Origin: Brachynemurus nebulosus
Lineage: Eukaryota > Arthropoda > Insecta > Neuroptera > Myrmeleontidae
Direction: 5' to 3'
DNA length: 64,000 nucleotides
Assembly: GCA_035578155.1 (NCBI GenBank)
Contig: JAPWDM010000023.1
Span: 4,972,154-5,036,153, forward strand
Position numbers and translations under genes: made by a program. This document shows positions 22,916-36,490 of this stretch, piece by piece (position 1 is the first letter of the stretch; the number at the start of each line of letters is the position of its first letter). The notes beneath the pieces are model-generated. The model was given only the letters and a program-made list of their open reading frames with translations. It was not told the origin of the DNA and did not search any database.

Positions 22916-24063
22916 GAAAAAATTGCAAACCAGACTTACTTTATGTCATTATTGTTTGTATTAGTGGATAGATGTTGATGCATACTCTTTTTTATACGAA
23001 CGTGTAGGCATACATTCAAACATAGTCTGTGTATACACACTTATACTATCAAAGTTTTTTATAATAAATGCTTTGACATCATTGTTATTTATCCAACAAA
23101 CATATTAAGTGGTATGCACTTGCGTTTGGAGCGCTTTATTTGTTCACCTGTACAAGATAGACAGGTGCTCTCGCGGACATTTTTGTAGAGAATTCGATTC
23201 TCTACAAAAAAGGTCTTAACATTTTTTAATGTATCTATCACCGTTTTCGCTACGTAAGCGGTGAAAGGTCAAAAAACGCTTTTCATGAATTTTTAATATT
23301 GTTTAAACAATAAATACGATTAAACCAGTTATTTAATATACAGGGTTGTCAGACTGCTTCGGTTCAGTTGCGGTTCAAATTGGTGTATTTATTAAAATAC
23401 TATAATTTCTCTGATGATATCTTCAATTCAAAACGATCAACAAATAATTTAATTTTTTCTTTACATTCAGGACTTATTAATCTTTCTTTTCCTAGTTTTT
23501 TATTGAATTCTGTCGAGTCATTATATTGTTAAATACAAAATAAGGGTACGTAGTCAGAATTTTGAGATCTAATACACGGAGTAGATACAAACTTTAACCC
23601 TAATTATCTTAACTCAGAAGCGATCAATCTTTCCCAAATTACAAGGACAATCAGATATAGCATTCTTCTTTATAGTATTAAAATTTGAAACTATTCTGTC
23701 GAAAAGTTGAATGTCGCGGTAACTATCTTAAGCTGTGACTGACCAACAAATGACACCAAGCGAGCTACACTTTTTTATATTAGTTGGCTTCTAGTGTTCT
23801 ATGATCACAACATTATGGGTACACATAAAATTTCATATTATACAAACATTACAACACGGCCTTGATTATTCATACACGTACTGCACAGGTGAATGACAGA
23901 GAAAGAAAGAGAAAGAAACGCAAATGAAATAAGTGAATGGTGTTTTTTTTTCTTTATACGTGTGAATTGATCGTGGCAATGTGTTTTTGTACTATATAAA
24001 TACTATTGAATAATTTAATTTGATAATTCTAACTCTACCAGCATGACTTTTTTTTACCTTTTT
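22916..24063. other. AT-rich sequence with one short perfect hairpin
   Basis: Only a perfect 14-bp stem hairpin with a 3-base loop at 23180-23210 (TTTTTGTAGAGAAT / ATTCTCTACAAAAA) stands out. Confidence 0.5.
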
Positions 24064-24212
24064 AAGACTCTGTTCACACCGAAGTGGTAAGTACTAAGTA
24101 GAATGCATAAGTGGGACAGAAAAATACAGCAGTGTGGTAGAAACACTAAATAAACCTACATATTTGTGCATCCTAATTAATACTTATTGTTTTGGTGTGA
24201 ATGAGGTCTAAC
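24064..24212. mobile_element. Small MITE
   Basis: The left end AGACTCTGTTCACACCGAAG and right end TTTGGTGTGAATGAGGTCT are imperfect inverted repeats. About 150 bp, no clear target duplication. Confidence 0.45.
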
Positions 24213-24260
24213 GTTGGGTTATTATTGATAATTTAACTGAAACTGAATCATATACTATAT

Positions 24261-25009
24261 CAGGGGTCGACAACCTGCGGCCCGCATGCGACCCTTTGCG
24301 AGCTTTCATGCGGCCCGCCAAGCAATATAACTTTTCGAACAATTTGCTCTGCCTACACAGAGTTGAGCATACTTTAGGTATACTTTTTCCGATGTTTTAT
24401 AACATGGAAATAAAACTGTTACTAAAAATTTTTCTTCATGTTGATTTTTAATAATATTTATATTGTGTTAAAAAAAGAAAATACCCCTGTCGCTGTATCC
24501 TGCATAATATAGCGAATTTCCGTTTACAAAAATTAGTTTTGCTCAGAAACTACTTGACATAGAATTATTTTTCAAAAACCCTTTTTATGTGATTATTTCC
24601 TCCTCTTTCCAATGGTGTAAGAAAATGTGGCAAAAACTCTCTTTTTTCACAAAAATTGTTTAGGCAAAAATGCCTAAAAACACATTCCGGGCATCGGTCG
24701 TGTCTGATTTTTTGGACTTCAACATTTTTACCAAATTTCGTAAAAACAGGATTTTTCGTTCGAGAGTTATATAAATTTTAGTGAATGTCATTTTTGGCTT
24801 CTTGAGACCCCAAAATAAATTATTTCTATCATAGTTCCAGGCTCAAGCAGCATCAAGTCAGTGACTTTAATAGCTGAATTTTCGATTCGAAAATTCGTTT
24901 AAAAAAACCTACTTAAACATAGTACATTGAAAAATATTTGAGTGTGGGCCCGCTAAAAATTATTTTTTTTAAAAATGGCCCGCCATCCAAAAAAGGTTGC
25001 CGACCCCTG
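24261..25009. mobile_element. hAT MITE carrying a nested family H copy
   Basis: Starts CAGGGGTCGACAACCTGCGG and ends AGGTTGCCGACCCCTG. TACTATAT is duplicated exactly on both sides (24253-24260, 25010-25017). Subterminal GCGGCCCGC repeats. A family H copy sits inside at 24481-24898, so the hAT element is the older of the two. Confidence 0.9.
24481..24898 (-). mobile_element. Family H element nested in a hAT MITE
   Basis: Begins ATACCCCTGTCGCTGTATCC and ends with the hairpin GCTGAATTTTCGATTCGAAA followed by ATTCGTTT. No TA run in this copy. Both ends are recognisable, so it helps define the family boundaries. Confidence 0.75.
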
Positions 25010-25018
25010 TACTATATG

Positions 25019-26605
25019 CAGTGCCGGATTAAGACTACTTGATGCCCTAAGCAATCCGCGCCCGTGGGCCCCCTATCCATAAGTAAACTAGTATCGATCT
25101 TCTTTAAGTTCAAGTAGTGTTTCTTCTAGATTTTTATGTGCTAATTACAGGAAAAGAGTCAAAAAATTCCATCACGTCAGAATTTTGAGGAAATAAGATT
25201 TTTATTTTTTCATTGTTTTTTTCGATAGAAATCTAGTTTAAAGGTAATCCTAGTCAGACTTATAATTAGGATATAAAATGAAGTTTGTCTGATTGTAATT
25301 GGTCATTGCCCTATGAACTGAATGAAAAACAACACAGACAGTCATGGGGACTGCCGACAGAAGTGAAAACTTAAAATACTTTCAATGTTATTAGGACAGC
25401 AAAGTGGTTATACAAAATATCCATGTTTTTTATGTGAATGGGATGGCAAGAACAGAGGAAAATATTATAAAGGAAAAGAATAGCCAGCAAGAATTAATTT
25501 GGAGTCAGGAAGTGAAAATATGATTCGACAGAATTTAGTCCCACATGAGAAAATCTTACTACTTCCTTTGCACATAAAGCTTGGTCTTATGAAAAATTTG
25601 TGAAGGCTTAGATTCAAGTATGGCGATGGGCGAATTAAGGTGATGGAATCAGGTGTTTCTAGACAGTATTCATCTTTGTCTGAAGTTAAACTGAAGGTAT
25701 TTTTGTTGGACCCAAGATACGAAAACTAACTAAAGATGAAAACTTCGATGGAAAACGGACTCCTATAGAATTGGCAGCATGGGTATCGATAAAATAAACT
25801 TTTAAGGACTTCTTAGGAAACCATAAAGGCTCCAATTATGAAAATATTATAAATAACATGCTCCAAAATTTTCAAAGATTAGGTTGCCTCATGAGTTTCT
25901 TAGTTCATTTCCTTCATTCGCATTTGAACTACTTTCCTGAAGACTTAGGAACAGTTAGTAAAGAATAAGAAGAAAGATTTCACTAGGATATAAAGGAAAT
26001 GGAGCGAAGGTGCCGAGGAAAGTGGAATATTAACATGATAAATCGGGCTTATAAAAGGAAATCACTCAACAAAAGTTTTGTAGAAAAAAAGGAAAAGTTC
26101 CACAAGCCTCTGTAGTATTTTAAAATGTTCATCTTGACATAAACTATTGGGTAAATAAAAGCAATACTAGCTACTTAATTACTTTTTTACTTCTGATTTT
26201 TTTTCTTGAATACCTCAGTTTTTACATGATTTTTATAAGTACGTATTGTGAAAAACTCTAAAGTGATAGAAACAAACCGATTTCAGATTCGCCATTAGGA
26301 GGTCCCAAAACCCAATAAAACATCACTGCAGTCAAAAAAGGAAAAAAAATTTCAAATTTTTAGGTCTGTGTTACTTATTTCAAATATTACATACGTATTT
26401 CATATATCATTACGTACCTTAGAATATGTATGAATTTTGTTTTTACCTGGAGTAAGTAAAATACAATAGAAACCAAATGTGTGGATTTCCAAACAGCCTT
26501 ACCTTTCATGTGCTAACAAATATTTTTTTGTACTGTTTGTGGTGCCCCTCAACACGTGATGCCCTAAGCAATTGCTTAGTTTGCTTATAGGCTAATCCGG
26601 CACTG
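25019..26605 (+). mobile_element. hAT-type element carrying a decayed gene
   Basis: Starts CAGTGCCGGATTAAG and ends CTAATCCGGCACTG. ACTATATG is duplicated exactly (25011-25018, 26606-26613). Subterminal GATGCCCTAAGCAAT is repeated inverted near both ends. It carries the pseudogene at 25370-26115. The element at 56250-56959 has the same ends but a different coding remnant. Confidence 0.9.
25370..26115 (+). pseudogene. Decayed gene of a widespread arthropod family (KYPCFLCEWD type)
   Basis: Reading through stops and shifts gives, in order: LKILSMLLGQQSGYTKYPCF, LCEWDGKNRGKYY, NLVPHEKILLLPLHIKLGLM, a KIRKLTKDENFDG segment, KDFLGNHKGSNYENIINNML, GCLMSFLVHFLHSHLNYFPE, ERFH and DIKEMERRCRGKWNINM, then a basic tail to a stop at 26113-26115. 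From memory this order matches large uncharacterised proteins found in many copies in arthropod genomes. The function is not established to my knowledge. It has at least four in-frame stops. The amino half of the family is absent. It lies inside hAT ends rather than beside a hAT transposase, so it is probably captured or mobilised. Confidence 0.75.
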
Positions 26606-26613
26606 ACTATATG

Positions 26614-27432
26614 ATTCAGTTTCAATTAAATAACATATAGGTATGTGTATTAAAGGGTTTGAAGTCTTTGTGCAGTTATCTATCTTTATAACTGATTTAA
26701 AAAGGTTCAGTTTTTCTGTTTCTGATGCAAGTATGAAATTTAAAAATGTGGATGTCTTCCGGGAGGAGGTATATCTATAGTAACAATTAAATTTACATAA
26801 TTTTAGCGTACTTAAGTTTCTGACTATTTTAAGAAATGAAAATTAAAGAGAAGTGTGAAACCGTTTTCAAAATATTAACTGTTCAGTGACATCATTAGAG
26901 ATGATAATACATAGTCTACCTATAACAGACGCCACGCACATGACTATTTTTCTAACTTTATTTGTTCAATACTATATCACACAAGGGAAGTCATGTGAGA
27001 ACTAAGATTAGGTAGGTATGCGTCTGCGCAGCTGTCTTCTTAGGAAGTGTCTAGAGTCTTCTTCGACTTACCTAAGCACGCTCGGCCAGTTCGCTGGTTA
27101 AAAATTTACTAGACATTTGATAAAAGGATTATTTACTGTACAACCCCAATAAGTAGAAGTAAGAATATTTTTCAATTAAATGTTTTACGGGGAAAAAAAA
27201 TTGAAGTTTAATAAAAGTCTGTTTAATCGATGGACGAAAAGTTTTTTGTTGATATAGGAGAAAACTGGGACTAACGAAATTTTCAATTATGCTAATATAA
27301 TCATTACAAAGTTACACTTTATCTACCACTCCCCTAGTTATTAATATAATATGTATAAGATTACATAACACAATCTCTTAAAATTGAATTTATACAAAAA
27401 GAACAAGAAAAAAAAACGATAAAATAACGTAC
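26614..27432. other. Sequence without a recognised feature
   Basis: AT-rich. ATAACAGACGCCACGCACAT near 26920 recurs in similar form near 43779 (TATAGCAGACGCCACACACA), hinting at an old repeat. Confidence 0.45.
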
Positions 27433-27707
27433 CATGCGAGTTTCAATTTCCATATCAATTTTTTCCTGTAGTTTACGTCGCTTCGCACCTAAAACCGGCG
27501 TACATAAAAAGTAACGTGAGGTACGATGTCCGTCGCGACGCCATCGGTCCATCTGACGCATGACGTGTATCGGCGTCTTGGCCGCCGCCGCATATAAGGC
27601 ACGTACACATCGGGGTCGGGTGTCCGTACTGAATAAACTGCTCGTGAGATCCTGTTTGCGCACGTAATGGTTACGTAACAATGCGAATGTGCTAATATCA
27701 CTTTCAG
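27433..27707 (-). CDS. Probable internal coding exon of a host gene (unidentified)
   Basis: On the minus strand a polypyrimidine tract and CAG (TTTTCTGTTTCAG) precede the exon, and ATG|GTACGT follows it, so both splice signals fit. The 275 bp between them stay open for 91 codons and are far richer in GC and CpG than the surroundings, unlike any transposon remnant here. The translation starts ESDISTFALLRNHYVRKQD, runs through TRPRCVRALYAAAAKTP and MRQMDRWRRDGHRTSRYFLC, and ends AKRRKLQEKIDMEIETRM. It is basic, with no signal peptide or membrane segment, and a predicted helical basic/acidic end. The incoming junction splits a codon after its first base; the outgoing junction is between codons. 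I do not recognise the protein. Neighbouring exons were not found, so the introns must be long. Confidence 0.6.
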
Positions 27708-29601
<1,894 letters not shown>

Positions 29602-29740
29602 TTTAAAATATCTCCGCAGTCGTAATTCCTTTTGAATATCATGCTAGAGATGTTAATACATCACTTAAGCCAATAATAACAAAATAAGGGAAAAATTTTT
29701 CTCCTAAAAGAAATACATATATAACACCTTAAGAGATTTA

Positions 29741-30164
29741 GGCCCGATCCACATTATCGCTCCACTTTTGGTACGATATCGCTTACGCTTCCGATTCGAT
29801 AAAATGTTCTTACACAAGAAACAAGGAGTGTTCCGATATCAGTCGCGGTACGCTCTCGCTCCAATACCGCTCCAATACCAATACCACTCAGATAATATTT
29901 TATCGGAGCGATATCACACCTATATCGATAGTGTGAACACTTTTTTGATTCCACTCCGCTCTGCTTGTATTCAGTTGTTATAAAAAGATATTTGCACTGA
30001 ACTGAGACCGAACTGGGAGCGTATTGAGAGCGGTATTACAATGTGAATGGAGAACGAAGGTACCAGCATGCTATCAGCACTATAATGTGAACACAACAAG
30101 ATTATATTGGAGCGAGACCGGACCGGGAGCGTACCGATATCGGCACTATAGTGTGAATTGAGCT
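29741..30164. mobile_element. Harbinger-like MITE, TTA duplication
   Basis: The left end is GGCCCGATCCACATTATCG. The right end, read inward, is AGCTCAATTCACACTATAG. TTA on both sides. The interior repeats GATATCGG and GAGCG-rich blocks in both directions and the GTGTGAA motif several times. No coding sequence. Confidence 0.6.
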
Positions 30165-30684
30165 TTATGTTTCAAAAAAATTGTGAATTTTTATCTATAT
30201 TATCCCATTTTAATGTATATGAATGGTGTTAGATTTAAGTATTGAAAAAAAAATTTTGCTATGAGAAAATAAAATACTGTTTAATAAAATAATTTTAATA
30301 ATTAGTTTATAAAATAATATTAATTGTACAGTATATGCATGTATTCTTTATACAGTAAATACACTTATAATATGAACCTAGCTGTTATGTAATAATTTCG
30401 CATAGCTCTTGGCTCCTTCTTGTTAGCTATTGCTTCTTGTACATTTGTATTCATCAGTCGCACACTAGTTAGCGTTAGTTATCTTTATGAAAATAAATAA
30501 TATAGTTAGAATCTCATTAATTTCGTATTGTTATCACGAATTTTATTAATTAAATACAATTAATAGTAACATTAAGTTTTCCTAGAGGCAATAAAAAAAG
30601 TTAAATCATATTTTTATGTGTAAATATATAAAAAAAGATGAAAATGCTTCAATTACCCAGCATTTCCACTCAAGTCATAGTCTT
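30165..30684. other. AT-rich sequence, nothing recognised
   Basis: No element end or coding motif supported. Confidence 0.5.
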
Positions 30685-30688
30685 TTAA

Positions 30689-31560
30689 CCCTAGAATCAT
30701 ACGTACTCGTCAAAACGACGAACGAACTTCTCTACCTGCACCAATACTACAACTTATCGGTGCCTGCTTGCTGTGAAACTTCTGTTACCTGCTACTGTCG
30801 TTTTTTTATACTGAAATAGTGTGCGTCAAAAGGACGACGATGTATGATTAACCCATATTTTTTTTTAAAGATTTTGTACTCCACATATAAAAGTTTTCCT
30901 AATTTTTCTAAAATTTATTAAAGATATGGATGTTATAATTAATTTATTCAATGATTATGATAATGTGAAAGATGATTACAACTGTTTGACTTATAGAGAC
31001 GACATAATACTGAAGTTTTAATATACTGAATCGAAAACTAAAGAATGCGTTTCAAGTGACTTAATAAAAGGTTAACAATTTATTTTATGGAAAATATTTT
31101 AATTTTTATTATTTTTTGAGATCTTATTCTAAAAATTACTAACAAATTTTAGAAAATTTACAAATGTGCCTAATGCGGAAATAACTACATATCTATAGGA
31201 ATATTTATGACTGAGAAATTTCACATTCTGTAAAGTCACACATGTCCACTGACTCATAATAGTTCATAAATTAATTATTTGAAAGACATGTTTTATGATA
31301 CAATTGATGTATTTATCTATTTTTTAATTTTTATAGTGAAAATATGCTTTGATAAAAAGATTAAAAAAATTAATAAATATTTATATTAAGAAATTTTTCT
31401 AAATCCAATTTTTTAAATATTTTGTTCGCTTTTGTAGTATTGTTATGTAAAAAAAATGCTTTTGCAAATAAACTCTAAAACTCCCCGTAAAAAGTCCATT
31501 CGTCGAAACGACGCCGATGTATGATTAACTTGACTCGTAGACCAACGTATGATTCTAGGA
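30689..31560 (+). mobile_element. piggyBac-like nonautonomous element, copy 2
   Basis: TTAA at 30685-30688 and 31561-31564. The left end is CCCTAGAATCATACGT; the right end is ACGTATGATTCTAGGA, with the final G changed to A. Colinear with copy 1. It carries ATTTGAAAGACATGTTTTATG near 31279, which copies 1 and 3 lack. Confidence 0.85.
30926..31021 (+). pseudogene. 31-codon conserved frame, piggyBac-like copy 2
   Basis: Same frame as at 21196 with Asn replacing Ser near codon 19. Still open. Confidence 0.4.
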
Positions 31561-31574
31561 TTAAAAATGTGCTT

Positions 31575-32142
31575 TTACAATAAGTGTTTTATTAGTAATA
31601 TCTTTTCACTTTTAACAAATTGAATTAACAAGAACTTATAGAGGAAAGTTCTATTGAAACCGCAATTAAATATTTCAACGATAAACATCATAAAATGATT
31701 ACTTTTATGAATTTTATTCCCATAACGACTGGTCGTATTGTTGTGTTTACTTGCTGCAGTGGTAATAACAATTTTTTTTTTTTGTATTGTTTTTATTTTA
31801 TTTATTTTCAATGCGTACGTTAGGTTATGTACCATAGAGAATGTTAAAAATGTCGAAAAACTTGTTTTCGAACATGTCGGGGTATGGCGAGAGGGGAAAA
31901 TTTTGTATTTAGTGGATGATAGTATTCTTGATGTAAGCAGTATTGAACATGCTACACGACCCTTACAAAAATTATTTACTTTATATGGTGTCATCCATTG
32001 GGGTAACGTGGCCAATATTAAACTCAAAATTGTTTTATATTCTATACATAATTATATTAAAAACTTTCTGGTATCAATACCCTATCTATGGATAAAAGGA
32101 ATTACCGTGACTTTTGCTACACTGATTGTTTTTAGGACTTAG
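31575..32142. other. Overlapping unidentified frames, strand undecided
   Basis: Two long frames overlap: plus 31738-32142 (134 codons, from TTG) and minus 31575-32027 (150 codons, from ATG). The plus frame opens with a hydrophobic stretch (LLAAVVITIFFFCIVFILFI), then a mixed segment with FEHVGVWREGKILYLVDDS and LQKLFTLYGVIHWGN. The plus strand also has CAG at 31758-31760, TTAG before 31823 and GTAAGC after ATTCTTGAT, which could be splice sites. The minus frame has TLPQWMTPYKVNNFCKGRVA and many Thr/Ser. Neither is recognised. At this length both could be chance or an exon plus its shadow. Confidence 0.25.
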
Positions 32143-32286
32143 GTTATAGGTTTGGGATAATTTTTGAAACGGAATGTACATAATATGTGATCAAGATCAT
32201 ACATACGCATTTTCAATCAGCATGTTTCTCAGTACCAACAGTACAAATGCCTACAGGTAAATGTGCAAGTACTCACGTAACGTCTA

Positions 32287-32538
32287 AGAGCCGACCGTGA
32301 AAATGAAAAATGAAAAATTTCGATATCAACAAAAGTTTGACTCACTGTAGGCATCATCGGGGAGGGAGGGGGCGAGTAAGGGTTAAAAACGGTACTTTAT
32401 AAAATGGTAACTTGATTTTTTTGATAAAGCTCTTTTTTGCTCGTTTTAGCATTCCCATCCTGTTGTCACCGATGAATCAGGTTTCTGTTCGATTTCTTCA
32501 ACAAGCTCTATGGACTTCATTTTCGTACGGTCGGCTCT
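32287..32538. mobile_element. TA-flanked MITE (mariner-like)
   Basis: Left AGAGCCGACCGTGAAAATGA; right ends TTCATTTTCGTACGGTCGGC then TCT. TA lies outside both. 252 bp, no coding sequence. Confidence 0.65.
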
Positions 32539-32540
32539 TA

Positions 32541-33751
32541 CACTATATAGTATTATAAACATTATAAATAATACTTTATCGTATGAAATATTAAAGTAGA
32601 TATAATACATGTTTGGATATGGATGTTAATTCCATAATGTCTGATATCTATGGTATTATAATTGAATGTTGCTGTGATATAATTATCTATAATTCAAGTT
32701 CCCAATGGATATTTCAAGGTTATATGAGTGTTTTAGTCTGTAGAATAAAAATTATTCATCTTAATATACGAAATAATACGAATATATACAATTCAATATA
32801 CGAAATAATTCTGAAAATAATTTATTTTTGAATTAAAATCAACACGAACTGTTTAGTTATTAAAATGGTTTAACTTTCCAAAAAGTTTTTACCGACTAAA
32901 TAACGGTTTTAATATGTTCCACACAAATTGATACCTTTGTAGTCTAGCACCTTATAGTGGGAGTGCTAACACAGAGACAACGACAAGTCGGAAATTAATG
33001 AAATTCATGCGCGGAAACCTGAAACTTACGTTTTCGTTTATTATTCGATATCTTTACGAAAAATTCTTTCAGATTTCATATAAAATTATTTTATCTGTAT
33101 ATAAATGGAAGAAAATTAAGTGCTAAATTCTCCTCAGTGCTCTCAAAAAAAAAAAAAAAAAAAAAAAAAAATTAAAATTTTAGCAGAATTTTTACTGTAG
33201 TATGCAAAATTATAACGGAACATCTTGTTTCATTATTATAATTTTAATTTTTTTTTTAAATTTGCATAATATGATATAAAAATTAACAATAAAGGAACTG
33301 ACATTAAACTGACGTTGTGCAATGTATGATGTTTTTGCATAATTTTACATATAAATAAGCATTATGTACATATATGTATATGGCTGGTTGGCTGACTGGC
33401 TGGCTACGTAGCGTTTATCTATGTATGCAGGTAATAATAATTAATACAATATTAATTTATATTTGCATATTCCACCACCTTAATTAACAGAAATATTAGC
33501 GATAGTTACAAAAACCAGTTTACAATATGTAGAATTATGTATTAATTATTATATGCAAATAAACACATTATTGAAAAAAAAAAGGTTTACATACAACAAA
33601 GTTTTTACAAAGATTTAACCCTTTATAAAATAAAATTGTCGATAGTTTCTCAAAAATAACCTATTTTCGTCCATAAAAAACGTTATCTTTCAATGGATTT
33701 ATATTCAAACGTCACAAAATAAAAACAATAATCTAGTTAGTAAGGCATTTG
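32541..33751. other. AT-rich sequence, nothing recognised
   Basis: Includes a poly-A run (about 33147-33171), possibly a retroposon tail, but no coding or tRNA-like head is attached. Confidence 0.45.
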
Positions 33752-33815
33752 GCTGGTTATCAAACAATCTTAGGTTCGAATCCCGAACGATCCAGTTTGA
33801 TAATTTTTCAATCAT
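33752..33815 (+). repeat. tRNA-like fragment
   Basis: Contains a perfect B-box (GGTTCGAATCC) about 45 bases after an A-box-like TAGTTAGTAAGGC. The arms do not fold as a cloverleaf and the anticodon stem does not pair, so a decayed tRNA-derived SINE head is more likely than a tRNA. Confidence 0.35.
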
Positions 33816-33866
33816 TGAATAAATTTGAATTAATAATCTTATAATTAGATCAAAATATTATTTTTT

Positions 33867-33911
33867 AAGTGAATTTCCAAAATGGAAATTCACTTATTAC
33901 AGCGGGTGTCA

Positions 33912-33989
<78 letters not shown>

Positions 33990-34774
33990 TGTCCGCGCGA
34001 TTGCTCTCGAACGAAGCCTCCAATTGTTACGAAATTTGGTGTGTAGATCAAAAATCCCACAAGCTTGGATGACTTCGTCAGCCGCAGATACGTCTGATTT
34101 TTGGAAACCAAAATTTTGGCCAATTTTCGCCACTTTTAGTGGTTTTTTTTTTGCAAAAATTGGTTAAATTTCAAAATTTTTTTTTATTTTTTTTTTACAC
34201 CATCGGAAAGAATGTAAAAAATTACATAAGATAAGCTTTTAAAACATTATTCTAAGTGAACCAGCTTTTGAGAAAAATTACGAAATTTGCTGAATTTCTT
34301 CACAATAATAAATGCTTAACCGTTTTTGTCATTGCAATAACAATATTTATATCTGTTTCATTTTTCAAAATAAAAATTAACTAGCTTTTCAAGAGCGTGT
34401 CATTACCGATTTTGAAAATTTGTTCACTGTTAGAAAGCTAAACTATTTTAGATGGATATAAGTTATGTTATATGAGGTGCGCCAGGGTGTGCGGGTCCCA
34501 AAAGTGTAAAAAATAAACTACCCAATCGATTCTGAAAATTTTTTCATCTTTAAAAAGTTAAAGTCGCTTAAATGCATATATGCTATACTATATGAGATCC
34601 GCCAGAGTCCTGGAGACCCGAAAGCATCAAAAATTAACAACTCAATCAATTTAGAAAATTTTTTCACTGTTTGAGAGCACAATATTTTAGATGGATACAG
34701 GTTGTTATATGAGATCCGGCAGTGACAAATCTCTGGAAATTCGCTATGTTATGCAGGTGCTGCGACAGGGGTAT
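33867..34774 (+). mobile_element. Family H element with both TA run and 120-bp units
   Basis: Hairpin end AAGTGAATTTCCAAAATGG then AAATTCACTTATTACAGCGG; (TA)n at 33913-33987; GATTGCTCTCGAACGAAGCC; then from about 34405 three diverged ~120 bp units (TTTGTTCACTGTTAGAAAGC, GAGATCCGCCAGAGTC); end CGCTATGTTATGCAGGTGC, then GCGACAGGGGTAT. Both internal modules coexist, linking the two variants into one family. Confidence 0.8.
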
Positions 34775-35092
34775 TTTTTTAAATCAACGTGAGTATTGTT
34801 CAACAAACAGTACAGGACTTGAATTAACCTAAACATTAAAAAGACAAAGACAAAGTAATTTGAAAGAAACAAGAATGATGTAGATAATTACAGAGGATGA
34901 TAAACATAAATTAGATAATTTTTTATTTTAAATATTTACACATTTCATTTCCATTAATTTATTCCTATTGTGGCGATAACGGAAAATATACAAACAATAT
35001 GTATATGTAGGTACCTCGACCTACCGGTGTATGGGTAAAGTATTGTATTAAGGTGAGTACAGACATGCGTCCGAACTGTAAAAATGGATATA

Positions 35093-36002
35093 GGGGAGCT
35101 CCTTGTACCTTGGGACACCTTGTACCTTGGGACAAGCCCATAATTTTAGAACCAATGTATTGTAAAATGATTGGTAGTGACATTTAATGAGTATTTGACA
35201 CAAATACTCAAAACACAGGCAGTAAAGTCGGCCATTTTGACTCGTTTCTTCTATTGCAAGGTTGTGAGATTTTTGCCGTGATTTTCTTTTTTGTAATCCA
35301 TATAAATCCTCATTTTACTCGAAGTATTTTGAGGTGAGTAAATGATTAAAGATACAAATAGTTATTATACACATTCGTAACTATTTATTTTGACGTATAT
35401 CACTGGAGTTCCCTAATTAAAAAATATAACCACACTTTATTGTACGCAATTGAAATTTGCACCTTGGGACAGCAAACTTTTTGTCCCTTGGGACGGTCCT
35501 AAGGTACAAGGCATAGCTTTTTTTACAGAGATTTATAGGTAAGTTTGTTTTCAATATTTGTCTTTATCTATCCAGATATCTATTCAGTAAGGACAAAATC
35601 ACCCAGCCAAAGCCCAATGAAGAAAACGTCAAAAATGATATTAAAATGGCCATTTTTTCTATAATAAAAATTATTGCAAGTAAAACTAAACAATATTTAT
35701 TGTTCTTAAAAAAAATAGTATGCATATTTTGCTTTCAGGGCTTAAAATGTCTTGCATAGTTTGTTCCAAGGTACAACCATTGATGTTCCAGGATACAAGC
35801 TGTGATTGTACCTTGGGACAAATATCCTCGATTATTCAATTCAAGTTTTCGCAAAGATGAAACACAATATCGTGATATATTGTATCATAATATTAAGATG
35901 TTATTGTGTGCTTACAAAATTTTCAATTTTCGACGTCATACATTAATTTTTACTCAAGTTATGAAGTTTTAAACGAAAGTGTCCCAAGGTACAAGGTACA
36001 GA
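35093..36002. mobile_element. Element built around TTGTACCTTGGGACA motifs
   Basis: The left end has GCTCCTTGTACCTTGGGACA and a second copy at once. The right end has GTGTCCCAAGGTACAAGG in inverted orientation. The core motif (GTACCTTGGGACA or its complement, some degenerate) recurs about eight times inside. 910 bp. No recognisable coding sequence or target duplication. Confidence 0.55.
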
Positions 36003-36404
36003 CTAGACAGATCAAGCCTACATATAAAAAAGTGTAATCCGAAAGTTGCAATAAGTAGCAAATCACACCACTACTGATTTAGTCTGTTACTGACCGTCCT
36101 GGTGTTCACGTCATAATAAATATCATGTTTTTTTAATCAACTCGTGAAATTTAAACAGAAAAAAATGAAGTGTGCCGTATTTAAGTGTAAAAATTCTATT
36201 GAATAAAAAATTTCTCAAAATAAACGGATATTTTTCTTAAATAAATTTATTTTTAATTGTTGACTGGTGGTAACATACGGTGGCCATCATAGTATATAGC
36301 GTATATAGGGTATATAGTATCTATATGTGTGCGTACTACATACATCATCATTAACATATCATACTAACACATTGGCATACTCGTGTCCATACATCATGTG
36401 TTTT

Positions 36405-36490
36405 GGTTGTATGACGGCTGTGTTACGTCACTCGTTGGTTACAGTGGGCACAGTTTGGTAAACATACTAGTTTGAGCCCTTGGGTTACTA
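36405..36490 (+). repeat. Diverged fragment of repeat R-A
   Basis: TACTAGTTTGAGCCCTTGGG resembles TCTAGTTTGACCCCTTGGG in the 62690 copy, with a similar GGCACAGT stretch before it. Short and diverged. Confidence 0.4.

Noticed and set aside
33752..33815. Functional tRNA gene
   Set aside because: The B-box is perfect but the cloverleaf stems do not pair; kept only as a tRNA-like fragment.
33869..34133. Open frames rich in Tyr-Ile across TA runs (also near 5629, 14529, 19852, 47697, 49898)
   Set aside because: Artefacts of (TA)n microsatellites inside or beside repeats.
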